A DNA stretch of 35,312 nt, taken from RGIG9041 sp045612565 (GTDB lineage Bacteria > Bacillota > Clostridia > Oscillospirales > QAKW01). Within the stretch, counting starts at the first letter, position 1, and the number at the start of each line of letters is the position of its first letter. The DNA lies in assembly GCA_045612565.1 (NCBI GenBank), contig JAZKZG010000051.1, forward strand, positions 1-35,312, given 5' to 3'. A program made the position numbers and the translations under genes. The notes beneath the pieces are model-generated. The model made no database searches. It was not told where the DNA came from and was given only the letters and a program-made list of their open reading frames with translations. Below are positions 22,662 through 29,570 of this stretch, piece by piece.

Positions 22662-22695
22662 GGCATCTTCACGACATTGTGGAGGTGCCTTTTTT
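22662..22695 (+). terminator. intrinsic terminator closing the lysis region
   Basis: GGCATCTTC (22662-22670) pairs with GGAGGTGCC (22681-22689) including G-T pairs, extended by AC/GT, with GACATT as loop and six T from 22690. The downstream promoter (22677-22705) overlaps it, so a terminator and a promoter share the same bases. Confidence 0.88.
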
Positions 22696-22705
22696 GTGTT
22701 ATAAT
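22677..22705 (+). promoter_or_regulatory. promoter of the accessory cassette
   Basis: -10 TATAAT at 22700-22705 with TGT upstream (extended -10), 17-base spacer and a weak -35 TTGTGG at 22677-22682, inside the terminator stem. The start near 22712 leaves a short leader with GAGGTG before ATG 22725. The weak -35 suggests an activator, perhaps the HTH protein encoded just upstream. Confidence 0.7.
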
Positions 22706-22724
22706 ATATCCGAGGTGAAAAACA

Positions 22725-23102
22725 ATGTGGATTGAGTATAATCCGAATCCGTTTGGGAAGCGTGTGGGCGATTGCGTAGTGCGTGCTATTTCAAAGGCTC
22801 TTAATAAACCTTGGGGATGCGTTTTTATTGAGCTTTGTGTTCAAGGGTTTATGATGGGCGATATGCCATCTTCAAACGCAATTTGGAGCAGTTATTTAAA
22901 AAATAGGGGCTTTAAGCGGCACACCGTTGAAGATTGCCCCGAATGTTACACCATAGAGGATTTTTGCCGAGAACATCCCAATGGCGTTTATGTGATCGGA
23001 ACAGGCTCGCACGCTGTTTGCGTTTGCGATGGCTGCGTTTTCGACGCGTGGAACAGCCTGCAGGAAAGCCCTGTATATTTTTTTGAAAAGGAGAATAAAT
23101 AA
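22725..23102 (+). CDS. papain-like/C39-type cysteine protease-like protein
   Basis: 125 residues. KRVGDCVVRAISKALNKPW places a Cys (about residue 17) at a helix start, and GTGSHAVCVCDGCVFDAWNS holds a His and an Asp/Asn in the right order for a Cys-His-Asp(Asn) triad, with a gap of about 80 residues. This plan fits small papain-like folds found widely in gut phages. It could process a virion protein, cleave a host protein or have lost activity. First gene of the promoted cassette. Confidence 0.7.
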   Translation: MWIEYNPNPFGKRVGDCVVRAISKALNKPWGCVFIELCVQGFMMGDMPSSNAIWSSYLKNRGFKRHTVEDCPECYTIEDFCREHPNGVYVIGTGSHAVCVCDGCVFDAWNSLQESPVYFFEKENK

Positions 23103-23614
23103 TGTCTTATATACCTTATTATGCGCCGTATTCAAGACCAATAACTTATTATAACCCGTCTATGCCACAGGAACAAGTTGCCGTGCAGGTCGGTCAACAA
23201 ATGCCTGTTCAGCAGCCGCAGCAGATGCCGCAGATGCAGATGATCCCGCCCGCACCAAGCAATGATATGCTGTGGGTGCTTAATGAGACGGAGGCGATTT
23301 CTTACCCTGTAGCACCAAATAACAGCGTTACTTTGTGGGACAAGAACCAAGACACGGTATATATTAAATCGGTCAATATGCAAGGCGTACCTTCGATGCG
23401 CATCCTCGACTATATGGAAAGGACAACAGACACGCCCGAAAAAAAGTCCGAGAAACACGTTTGTCAATGCGGCAAGGATTTTGTGCGCATAGATGTTTTT
23501 AATGGCTTACAAGAAGAATTTTGGGCGTTGCGCGAAGAATTGGAAGAGCTTAAGGCAAAGCCGAAAGTTAAAACAGCAAAAAAGATAATTGAGGAGGCAG
23601 AAGATAATGGCTAA
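23102..23614 (+). CDS. Pro/Gln-rich protein with C-terminal coiled coil
   Basis: 170 residues; TAATG overlap and AAAAGGAG upstream. N-terminus YYAPYSRPITYYNPSM then a Gln/Pro/Met-rich stretch, then a beta part LNETEAISYPVAPNNSVTLWDKNQDTVYIKSVN, and a Cys motif CQCG before a coiled-coil end (LREELEELKAKPK). The middle segment (YPVAPNNSVTLWD...DTVYIKS) is frequent in gut phage proteins of unknown role. It overlaps the next gene. Confidence 0.7.
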   Translation: MSYIPYYAPYSRPITYYNPSMPQEQVAVQVGQQMPVQQPQQMPQMQMIPPAPSNDMLWVLNETEAISYPVAPNNSVTLWDKNQDTVYIKSVNMQGVPSMRILDYMERTTDTPEKKSEKHVCQCGKDFVRIDVFNGLQEEFWALREELEELKAKPKVKTAKKIIEEAEDNG

Positions 23615-23816
23615 CCGTTTATATCAATCAATGGGGATGCAGAACAACCCTCTTGCGCAGCTTGCAGAGCAGGCGCGACAGTTTAGGCAGAGCTTCACAG
23701 GAAACCCACAGCAAGAGGTTCAGAAGCTCTTACAATCAGGTGCAATGTCACAACAACAGTTTAATCAATATTCTCAAATAGCACAACAAGTAGTGCAGTT
23801 TTTGGGAAATAATTAG
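23607..23816 (+). CDS. Gln-rich small protein, hypothetical
   Basis: 69 residues from ATG 23607 (GAGGAGG upstream). Reads ANRLYQSMGMQNNPLAQLAEQARQFRQSF then GNPQQEVQKLLQSGAMSQQQFNQ, very rich in Gln, probably helical. Proteins with this NPxQxVxxLLxSGxMSQxQFN pattern are widespread in clostridial phages, usually near structural genes, function unknown. The many Gln codons here are mainly CAG and CAA, which the phage tRNA-Gln would read. Confidence 0.75.
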   Translation: MANRLYQSMGMQNNPLAQLAEQARQFRQSFTGNPQQEVQKLLQSGAMSQQQFNQYSQIAQQVVQFLGNN

Positions 23817-23822
23817 GGCTAT

Positions 23823-23845
23823 AATCAAGAGCGTACGGCTTGATT
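23823..23845 (+). other. hairpin between the Gln-rich and Gly/Cys-rich genes
   Basis: AATCAAG (23823-23829) and CTTGATT (23839-23845) flank a nine-base loop. No long T run follows (TTGCAT), so it is at most a weak terminator; it could protect or process the mRNA in this cassette. Confidence 0.45.
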
Positions 23846-23881
23846 TTGCATATATTATTTAATTTTAAAAGGAGAAAAATC

Positions 23882-24733
23882 ATGATGGATAATTCTAACG
23901 ATTTCGCAACCGGCTATGCGGTAGGCAGAGATTCTACCAACAGCGGCGGATATGGCAATAACGGTCTTTTTGGCAACGATTGGGCGTGGATTGTGATCCT
24001 GCTTCTGTTCGGATGGGGCGGCAACCGTGGATTCGGTGGCGGTGGCTTCGGTGGTGGCTTTGGCGGCTTTGGCGGCGGATGTGGCTACCCTTGTGCTACA
24101 CAGGCAGATGTAAGAGCGGCTGTCGATCAGCAGACACTTATCAGCAAGATCGATCAGCAGACATATGGTCTTGCGGACACCTATAATGCTTTGTCGACTA
24201 ATCTGAACAACAACTTCAGAACAATTGACAATGCAATTTGTACCCTCGGATATCAGGGCGCACAGCATGCAAGCAACCTTTCTGCACAGCTCGCACAATG
24301 TTGCTGCGACACACGCGCTGCAATCAAGGATGTCAGCATCGGCGTAGAAAAAGCAGGATGGGATGTCTCCAAGCAGATCTCCGATTGCTGCTGCGATCTT
24401 GAGAAGATGAACCTTCAAAACAGATTTGATGCACAGGCTTACAATTGCAACACCCTTCAGGCAATTGATAAGGTCGGCGATAGGATCATCGACTATCTTG
24501 CAAACGAAAAGGCACAGGCTCTTCGCGATGAGAATCAGGCTCTTCGCCTTGCAGCTTCGCAGGCAAAGCAGAATGAGTACCTTATCGAAAGACTCAACCC
24601 CAATGCTTGCCCTGTTGCGGCATATGTTGTTCAGCCTCCGCAGCCCGTATCTTTTGCAACCAATTGTTGCGGCCAGACAGCTTTTGCAGGCTACCCGAAC
24701 AACGGTTGCGGATGCGGTAACGGCGGTTATTAA
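23882..24733 (+). CDS. Gly/Cys-rich protein with membrane segment
   Basis: 283 residues from ATG 23882 (AAGGAG at good distance; ATG 23885 is an alternative). After FATGYAVGRD comes a hydrophobic stretch WAWIVILLLFGWGGNRGFGG and a long Gly/Phe run, then a CxYPC-like motif, ATQADVRAAVDQQTLISKIDQQTYGLAD, a cysteine-triplet region (CCCDTRAAIKDVS, CCCDLEKM) and a coiled coil with YLANEKAQALRDENQALRLA. It ends Gly/Cys/Asn-rich. This architecture recurs in gut clostridial phages. Three CCC or CC clusters suggest metal binding or oxidised cross-links. Its codons are strongly optimised, as in capsid genes, so the product is probably abundant. Confidence 0.75.
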   Translation: MMDNSNDFATGYAVGRDSTNSGGYGNNGLFGNDWAWIVILLLFGWGGNRGFGGGGFGGGFGGFGGGCGYPCATQADVRAAVDQQTLISKIDQQTYGLADTYNALSTNLNNNFRTIDNAICTLGYQGAQHASNLSAQLAQCCCDTRAAIKDVSIGVEKAGWDVSKQISDCCCDLEKMNLQNRFDAQAYNCNTLQAIDKVGDRIIDYLANEKAQALRDENQALRLAASQAKQNEYLIERLNPNACPVAAYVVQPPQPVSFATNCCGQTAFAGYPNNGCGCGNGGY

Positions 24734-24809
24734 AATCGGATAAAAGAATCACTACTTTCGCATCTTGCGAATGGTCGGGCGATAAAGTTACTGTCCGATA
24801 ATGTTTTTC

Positions 24810-24858
24810 GGGGAGTAAATGGGCAAAAGTAGACGTTTACTCCCCATCTATTTTTATT
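24810..24858 (+). terminator. strong terminator after the Gly/Cys-rich gene
   Basis: GGGGAGTAAA (24810-24819) pairs perfectly with TTTACTCCCC (24836-24845) around a 16-base loop, followed by ATCTATTTTTATT. Upstream in the same gap (24734-24809) are a small hairpin TTCGC/GCGAA (24757-24771) and a TCGG/CCGA pair. The stem is strong, so most transcripts from the cassette promoter should stop here and only some continue to the genes after it. Confidence 0.85.
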
Positions 24859-24877
24859 AATAAAAAGGAGAATTTAT

Positions 24878-25318
24878 ATGGCAGCTGAATATAGCTTCAT
24901 ACCGTCTCAAATTGTGGCGGTAGATGACAACGTATTATTTGGCAATGGATGCAGAGCGTGCCGCAAGGGCTATATATCCCACCGAGATGATAGCGGCATA
25001 TTCTTTCTTAAGGGCGTATCAAATGGCTGTAAAGCTATTTATAGAGTGACCTTTAATGCGAATGTTGCCGTCGCTCCGGCGGATGATGGAGGCGTGCTTG
25101 AGCCTGTATCTATTGCAATCACAATCAATGGTGAATCACTTGGAAACGCAACCGCTACAGTTACTCCCGCCGCTATCGGTGATTTCTTTAATGTGGCAAT
25201 AACCACATTTATTGACATCCCCTGCGGTTGTTGCGTAACCGTTTCCGTTGAAAACACAAGCGACACAACGGCAATTGATGTTACAAATGCAAACATCATC
25301 TTTGACCGCGTGGCTTAA
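24878..25318 (+). CDS. beta-rich protein, possible decoration or structural protein
   Basis: 146 residues from ATG 24878 (AAAAAGGAG upstream). N-terminal SFIPSQIVAVDDNVLF, then Cys-containing turn (NGCRACRKGYI) and long Val/Thr/Ala-rich strands (VSIAITINGESLGNATATVTPAAIGDFFNVAITTFIDIPCGCCVTVSVENTS). It reads as a beta sandwich or jelly roll, as in small virion surface proteins. Many Cys in pairs. Strong codon optimisation. Function unknown; a virion role is an inference. Confidence 0.7.
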   Translation: MAAEYSFIPSQIVAVDDNVLFGNGCRACRKGYISHRDDSGIFFLKGVSNGCKAIYRVTFNANVAVAPADDGGVLEPVSIAITINGESLGNATATVTPAAIGDFFNVAITTFIDIPCGCCVTVSVENTSDTTAIDVTNANIIFDRVA

Positions 25319-25332
25319 GAAAGGAGAAAACT

Positions 25333-25779
25333 ATGAAACACCTTGAAAAATTGAAAGAGGCTCTCTGCGAAGAGCTTGACAAATTTGGTAAGTCGGGCGA
25401 TGTTACCGTTAGCTCTCTTGAAAAGATCCACAAACTGACCGATACCATTAAGAATATTGACAAGATCATGGCTCTTGAAGAAGAAGGCGGATACAGCGAA
25501 GCCGGCGATTGGATGGGCGAAGGCAGAATGTATGGCACATCTTATGCAAGAGGCAGAGGCAGAAATGCGAAGCGCGACAGCATGGGTCGCTATTCAAGTG
25601 ATGGCGGTTATTCTGAAGAAAGCGGATCGTATCGCGGTCGCTCGTCTTATGAACGCGGATATTCGCGCGATGAGGCGAAAGACCACATGATGAATAAGCT
25701 CGGCGAAATGATGGAGGACGCTGACCCAAAGGAGCGCGAAGCCCTCAAAGAATGCATGAGAGCAATCGAAAGGGCTTAA
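25333..25779 (+). CDS. Arg/Gly/Tyr-rich protein with helical ends
   Basis: 148 residues; AAAGGAG upstream. N-terminal coiled-coil part (LKEALCEELDKFGKSGDVTVSSLEKIHKLTDTIKNIDKIMALEEEGG), a central low-complexity region rich in Arg, Gly, Ser and Tyr (YARGRGRNAKRDSMGRYSSD), and a helical end (MMNKLGEMMEDADPKEREALKECMRAIERA). RGG-type regions often bind nucleic acid or condense. The last gene pair of the cassette. Role unknown. Confidence 0.75.
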   Translation: MKHLEKLKEALCEELDKFGKSGDVTVSSLEKIHKLTDTIKNIDKIMALEEEGGYSEAGDWMGEGRMYGTSYARGRGRNAKRDSMGRYSSDGGYSEESGSYRGRSSYERGYSRDEAKDHMMNKLGEMMEDADPKEREALKECMRAIERA

Positions 25780-25802
25780 ATTCTAAAAACGATGGTGGTG
25801 TA

Positions 25803-26033
25803 ATGGCGTATAATAATGAAGATAGCCGCTTACTCGAAAAAACAACAAATGTAGACAGCGAGATTGCCGACATCTTCCCTGCTTTACAAAAGTATAAAGC
25901 CGAGCATAACACCGCTAACCTCCAAAAGTTAATGGTCGAGATATCTGAATTTTGCCGATCAGTATATGCAAGCACACGCAATGACGGCGAAAGGGCGATT
26001 TACCGATCGTTTGTTGAAAAACTTAATAAATAA
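25803..26033 (+). CDS. small helical protein, hypothetical
   Basis: 76 residues from ATG 25803 (GGTGGTG upstream), MAYNNEDSRLLEKTTN start. Helical: EIADIFPALQKYKAEHNTANLQKLMVEISEFCRSVYASTRNDGERAIYRSFVEKLNK. No known domain. It ends just before the terminator at 26035 and so completes the cassette. A role with the preceding RGG protein is possible but unsupported. Confidence 0.65.
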   Translation: MAYNNEDSRLLEKTTNVDSEIADIFPALQKYKAEHNTANLQKLMVEISEFCRSVYASTRNDGERAIYRSFVEKLNK

Positions 26034-26034
26034 T

Positions 26035-26064
26035 GGGGCGATCTATATGGTCGCCCCTTTTTTT
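26035..26064 (+). terminator. strong intrinsic terminator
   Basis: GGGGCGA (26035-26041), nine-base loop, TCGCCCC (26051-26057), then seven T (26058-26064). Textbook rho-independent terminator closing the late side. The AT-rich stretch after it (26065-26122) leads straight into the early promoter. Confidence 0.95.
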
Positions 26065-26122
26065 GTGAACAAAAAGTCATAAAAAATATAAAAAAATTAT
26101 ATAAAAACTTTTGAAAAACCTA

Positions 26123-26151
26123 TTGACAAATCGCTGAAAATGTGGTATAAT
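26123..26151 (+). promoter_or_regulatory. early promoter
   Basis: TTGACA (26123-26128), 17-base spacer, TATAAT (26146-26151) with TGG upstream (extended -10). The A/T-rich region before it may act as an UP element. It shares the stretch AAAAACCTATTGACAAAT with the promoter at 30101. Drives the small early genes and probably the recombination genes. Confidence 0.92.
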
Positions 26152-26163
26152 ATATACAAGCAA

Positions 26164-26177
26164 GGGGGAACACCCCG
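26164..26177 (+). other. leader hairpin of the early transcript
   Basis: GGGG (26165-26168), AACA loop, CCCC (26173-26176), very near the predicted start of the RNA and ahead of GAAAGG. It resembles a 5' stem that protects mRNA from decay. It is the first of three GC hairpins preceding small early genes in this operon. Confidence 0.5.
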
Positions 26178-26197
26178 AACAAAAGAAAGGTAAAAAA

Positions 26198-26467
26198 ATG
26201 AAAAGAGTAGTCGAAGTTGAATTTGAAACAACAGTAGCAAAGATTGAAACGGCATTTAATAGATTCTTTAAAAAATATCCCGAACTTGAATATTGGAGAG
26301 AATCGTTTGAGTGGTTGGCGGAAAACAACAAGGATTTCGAGTGCAACAATTTAATGGCAGATGGCACAAAAAACAACGAATGGACTTACGCATTACACCT
26401 TGATATCAACGAACATATCAAAAGCAACAAGATAGATGTTTATATGTGTGTAATCGAAAGAGCATAA
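26198..26467 (+). CDS. hypothetical early protein, 89 aa
   Basis: 89 residues; GAAAGG upstream of ATG 26198. Begins KRVVEVEFETTVAKIETAF and is mostly helical, with a Trp-rich central part (YWRESFEWLAENN) and a beta-like end (WTYALHLDINEHIKSNKIDVYMCVIERA). First gene on the early transcript, the position often used for host take-over proteins. No motif I recognise. Confidence 0.7.
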   Translation: MKRVVEVEFETTVAKIETAFNRFFKKYPELEYWRESFEWLAENNKDFECNNLMADGTKNNEWTYALHLDINEHIKSNKIDVYMCVIERA

Positions 26468-26481
26468 ACAAAACAAGCCGA

Positions 26482-26502
26482 CCGGGAGCGGAAATCTCCC
26501 GG
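26482..26502 (+). other. intergenic GC hairpin
   Basis: CCGGGAG (26482-26488), loop CGGAAAT, CTCCCGG (26496-26502). No T run; AACAAATTAAAATTAAGGAG follows, placing the ribosome site of the next gene after an AT-rich spacer. Same layout as at 27025. Confidence 0.65.
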
Positions 26503-26530
26503 AACAAATTAAAATTAAGGAGTAAAAACA

Positions 26531-26761
26531 ATGAAAAAGAATGTAATCGCATATGCACAGGAACTTCAAAGAGAAGTTGACAAGAGATACGCAATATCAG
26601 GACACAAGCCCAACGGCTTCGGAGACAATATGTATGACTACAAATTCGCCATTCTCTCCGAAATGTATGATCTTGATGAAGAGTTTGGCATGCCGAGAGA
26701 AAAAGTATTTGCATACGCACTAGTCGCAGACCTTTACAGAGCGTGTGGATCTTGGAATTAA
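26531..26761 (+). CDS. hypothetical early protein, 76 aa
   Basis: 76 residues; AAGGAG upstream. Acidic and helical, with KKNVIAYAQELQREVDKRYA at the start and EMYDLDEEFGMPREKVFAYALVADLYRACG in the second half. Early accessory protein with no known domain. It is followed closely by another small gene. Confidence 0.65.
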   Translation: MKKNVIAYAQELQREVDKRYAISGHKPNGFGDNMYDYKFAILSEMYDLDEEFGMPREKVFAYALVADLYRACGSWN

Positions 26762-26778
26762 CAGAAAGGAGACAAAAA

Positions 26779-27009
26779 ATGAAGCTTAATTTTTTTAACC
26801 GTGAAGGTAGGCCTTATTACGAAGCGAACGTTTGGATATATAACGGCAAAGGCGATCCTCTTCTTTTGGAATATTTCACAACAAAGCGAGAAGCGGTTGC
26901 TTGCATTAAACTTTTCACAAAGACTTATAAAGGCGAAGAGCGTTTGGATTGTTATGTGAACCGATTTGACGAAGAAGGCAATTGGGAAGATTATTTTAAT
27001 GTGCTATAA
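26779..27009 (+). CDS. hypothetical early protein, 76 aa (second)
   Basis: 76 residues from ATG 26779 (GAAAGGAG upstream). Beta-alpha pattern: KLNFFNREGRPYYEANVWIYNGKGDPLLLEYFTTKREAVACIKLF, with an acidic tail. The FTTKREAVACIKLFTK helix is amphipathic. No enzymatic motif. A host-interaction role is possible because such early genes often are, but the sequence does not show it. Confidence 0.65.
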   Translation: MKLNFFNREGRPYYEANVWIYNGKGDPLLLEYFTTKREAVACIKLFTKTYKGEERLDCYVNRFDEEGNWEDYFNVL

Positions 27010-27024
27010 GCGCAAACAGCCGCA

Positions 27025-27044
27025 GGGCGGCGGCAAAACCGCCC
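27025..27044 (+). other. intergenic GC hairpin
   Basis: GGGCGG (27025-27030), loop CGGCAAAA, CCGCCC (27039-27044), preceded by CAGCCG and followed by ACAAATAAAATATAAGGAG. It repeats the plan of the hairpin at 26482, including the flanking AGCCG and the AT-rich ribosome site. Confidence 0.65.
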
Positions 27045-27072
27045 ACAAATAAAATATAAGGAGTAAAAAGAA

Positions 27073-27324
27073 ATGATTAACGATTGGACATTAATTGAAA
27101 GTGCATATGTAATAATTGCAGTATGTGCGGTACCCGCGCTTATCGGCGTGGTTATTGGAATATGGGAAGCCATTAAATGGGCATGGGGACTTTTGCGGAG
27201 TGAGGTTGAATATCGATATATCTTCCGCGAAGTTCATCACCCTGAAAAGTATCGCAAGATGCGAAGGAATGCTGAAGAACCCATGTGGGATATTCTCCGA
27301 TGGGTATTCGATATACGAAAGTGA
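27073..27324 (+). CDS. small membrane protein, DWTL family
   Basis: 83 residues; AAGGAG upstream. MINDWTLIESAYVIIAVCAV starts a membrane helix (about residues 10-33) followed by a Trp/Arg-rich region and a basic tail. It is related to the protein at 31706, which starts MTPDWTLYECAYIVGFLCAI. Likely an inner membrane protein; function unknown. Confidence 0.7.
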   Translation: MINDWTLIESAYVIIAVCAVPALIGVVIGIWEAIKWAWGLLRSEVEYRYIFREVHHPEKYRKMRRNAEEPMWDILRWVFDIRK

Positions 27325-27338
27325 AAGGAGGTATAAAA

Positions 27339-27494
27339 ATGATCCAAGACAAGAAGCGCGTTGTTGTTGATTTTATGGCAGACGAAGCTGAAAAAATCGA
27401 TGAAGCTGCCAAGGAGCGCGGGATAACTCGCACAGCAATGATTCGTAACATTATCAACGAATATTTTGAGAGAAAGAAAGGCAAGAGAAGATGA
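27339..27494 (+). CDS. ribbon-helix-helix DNA-binding protein
   Basis: 51 residues from ATG 27339 with AAAGGAGG upstream. One strand (KRVVVDFMADE) plus two helices (AEKIDEAAKERGITRTAMIRNIINEYFER) is the CopG/Arc fold; such proteins dimerise and bind operators through the strand. Basic tail KKGKRR. Probably autoregulates the early operon. Stop and next start overlap (ATGA). Confidence 0.85.
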   Translation: MIQDKKRVVVDFMADEAEKIDEAAKERGITRTAMIRNIINEYFERKKGKRR

Positions 27495-28288
27495 CGGAAA
27501 AAGAGTACAGAAATCACCCCGCTATAAGCAGATCGGAACTTTTTAAGATTTCGGAAAGTCCTGAAAAATTCAAGTATTATCGTGAACATCCCGAGGAGCC
27601 TACGCCTTCGCTGCTGTTTGGACAGTTGGTACACGCGATGGCATTGCAGCCGGATACCGTGTGGGACGATTTCGCGATTTGCCCTAACGTTGATCGCCGA
27701 ACAAAAGTGGGCAAGGAAGCATATGCAGAGTTTGAACGGCAGGCAGAAGGTAAAGCTGTTGTAACTGTGGATATGGTGGAACAGGCGATGGATATGTGCG
27801 AAGCGTTGAAACGCAATGAGCTTGTTGTTAAGCTGCTAAAAGGCGAAAAGGAAACTCCGTTTTTTTGGGAGGATGAAATGACAGGCGAGGAATGCAAGTG
27901 CCGGACAGATGTCTTGACAACGGTCGGCGATAACCTTATAATCGTAGACCTTAAGACGGCAGATTGCGCGGAAACAGAAGCATTCACAAGAGCTGCGGTG
28001 AAATACGGTTATGATCTTCAATCTGCAATGTACAGCGAAGGAGTGAAAGTAAACAAAGGCAAGCAACCGCTGTTTGTGTTCGTTGTAATAGAGAAAAAAC
28101 CGCCATATGCAATCAATATCTTGCAAGCTGATGATTTGCTTATGCGCAGAGGTTATGACCTATTCCGCGAATTAATCGGCATTTATCACGATTGCAAGAC
28201 AACGGGTAATTGGTATGGTTACCTCGGAAAATTTAATCAAATCAATAATTTAGCGCTTCCTGCATGGTTAGCAAAGGAAGTAGAATAA
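27491..28288 (+). CDS. PD-(D/E)XK exonuclease (RecE-like, DUF3799)
   Basis: 265 residues. The lambda exonuclease/RecE-type core is visible: HPAISRSELFKISESPEKFKYY at the start, LLFGQLVHAMAL with the GxxxH helix, CRTDVLTTVGDNLIIVDLKTA with the catalytic Asp and D-L-K, and QSAMYSEGV with the Q-x-x-x-Y motif. It degrades one strand of duplex ends to create single strands for annealing. The next gene encodes a likely annealing partner. A promoter match (27914) lies inside the catalytic segment. Confidence 0.87.
   Translation: MTEKEYRNHPAISRSELFKISESPEKFKYYREHPEEPTPSLLFGQLVHAMALQPDTVWDDFAICPNVDRRTKVGKEAYAEFERQAEGKAVVTVDMVEQAMDMCEALKRNELVVKLLKGEKETPFFWEDEMTGEECKCRTDVLTTVGDNLIIVDLKTADCAETEAFTRAAVKYGYDLQSAMYSEGVKVNKGKQPLFVFVVIEKKPPYAINILQADDLLMRRGYDLFRELIGIYHDCKTTGNWYGYLGKFNQINNLALPAWLAKEVE
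27914..27942 (+). promoter_or_regulatory. consensus promoter match inside the exonuclease gene
   Basis: TTGACA (27914-27919), 17-base spacer, TATAAT (27937-27942). All core bases match, but there is no TG extension and the bases encode the conserved catalytic loop, so coincidence is possible. If active it would feed the annealing protein and SSB genes. Confidence 0.4.
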
Positions 28289-28299
28289 GGAGTGTAAAT

Positions 28300-29142
28300 A
28301 TGAGCGAAGAAATTATGATGCAAGTAAACAACGCGCCTGATATGCCTACAATGCAGGGCGGAGTAATGGCACACCTTGATAACATTAATCAAGGAACGGT
28401 CGCAATTGAAGCGAGCCGAGCGATAGCGGAGGCACAGGGCAAACTTGTTATCGCAAAACGGTTTCCCCGCGACGAGGTACAGGCTTATGCAAAAGCGATG
28501 GAAGCGTGCCAAAGGCCGACAACGGCAGAAAAAGCTTTCTATTCCTTCCCGCGTGGCGGGCAGACGGTAGAAGGTCCGACAATCCGATTTGCCGAAGAGT
28601 TGGCAAGATGTTGGGGTAATATTGACTACGGCATCAAGGAGCTTTCACAGGATGAAGGAAAGAGCGAGATGCAGGCTTATGCGTGGGATTTGGAAACCAA
28701 TGCGCAGAGCATTCAAAACTTCACTAACCTTCATCAGCGCGAGGTAGGAAAGAAGATGCAGACCTTGACAAGCCTTCGTGACATTTACGAGAATAACGCA
28801 AACATGGCAACACGCCGCTTACGTTCGCGAATTCTTGCGATCCTTCCGTCTTGGTTTGTCGAGGATGCTATAGCTGAATGCAAGAAAACCCTTGCCGGGC
28901 AGAATGACCTTCCGCTCGTTGACCGTGTAAAAAAGATGGTTGTACAGTTCGCAAAGCTCGGTGTCACACAGGAGCAGATCGAAGGAAGGTTGAAAAAGAA
29001 GATCGACACAATGAATGCAGATGATTTTGTCGAATACATCGGAATTTACAATGCGATTAAGAACGGCGAGAGCAAAATCGCAGAATGGTTTGAATCACAA
29101 AAAGTCGCGTCTGATCTTACTGACGCATTGAAAGGAGAATAA
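28300..29142 (+). CDS. putative recombination/annealing protein
   Basis: 280 residues from ATG 28300 (AAGGAG upstream). The block AIAEAQGKLVIAKRFPRDEVQAYAKAMEACQRPTTAEKAFYSFPRGG, GPTIRFAEELARCWGN, MQAYAWDLETN and RILAILPSWFVEDAIAECKKTLAG is a conserved family in phages, usually between a RecE-type nuclease and SSB. RecT- or Rad52-like single-strand annealing proteins hold this place. The fold cannot be read with certainty, but position and size fit. It would pair single strands made by the nuclease. Confidence 0.65.
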   Translation: MSEEIMMQVNNAPDMPTMQGGVMAHLDNINQGTVAIEASRAIAEAQGKLVIAKRFPRDEVQAYAKAMEACQRPTTAEKAFYSFPRGGQTVEGPTIRFAEELARCWGNIDYGIKELSQDEGKSEMQAYAWDLETNAQSIQNFTNLHQREVGKKMQTLTSLRDIYENNANMATRRLRSRILAILPSWFVEDAIAECKKTLAGQNDLPLVDRVKKMVVQFAKLGVTQEQIEGRLKKKIDTMNADDFVEYIGIYNAIKNGESKIAEWFESQKVASDLTDALKGE

Positions 29143-29145
29143 AAA

Positions 29146-29547
29146 ATGTTAAATCACATCGTTATTCATGGCAGACTTACACGGGATCCCGAATTAAAGC
29201 AAACACCGAGCGGCGTATCGGTGGTCAGCTTCTCGGTGGCGGTCGATAGGGCTTATCGTTCGAGCGAAGACAAGCAGACAGATTTCTTTACGGTTGTATG
29301 TTGGCGCGGTCTTGCAGATATGGTATCAAAGTGTTTTTTCAAAGGCAAGGAAATCGTTGTCAGCGGTGAAATGCAGAGCCGGAAATGGCAGGACAAGGAT
29401 GGCAACAACCGCATCGCATGGGAGCTTAATGCAAACACCGTGGATTTCTGCGGAAGCAAGGCGGACAACACTCCGGCGGCTCCTGCTGTGCCAAGTCTTG
29501 AGCCTAAAATGCAAAAGTTGGCGGCAGATGCTGACTTGCCTTTCTGA
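29146..29547 (+). CDS. ssb: single-stranded DNA-binding protein
   Basis: 133 residues; AAAGGAG upstream. OB-fold: LNHIVIHGRLTRDPELKQTPSGVSVVSFSVAVDR, FFTVVCWRGLADMVSKCFFKGKEIVVSGEMQSRKWQDKDG. The tail is short, Pro/Ala-rich and ends DADLPF, the conserved acidic tip that recruits partner proteins (D-x-DxPF). It coats single strands in replication and recombination. Confidence 0.96.
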   Translation: MLNHIVIHGRLTRDPELKQTPSGVSVVSFSVAVDRAYRSSEDKQTDFFTVVCWRGLADMVSKCFFKGKEIVVSGEMQSRKWQDKDGNNRIAWELNANTVDFCGSKADNTPAAPAVPSLEPKMQKLAADADLPF

Positions 29548-29570
29548 CGCGTTTTTTGCGCACACCGCAA

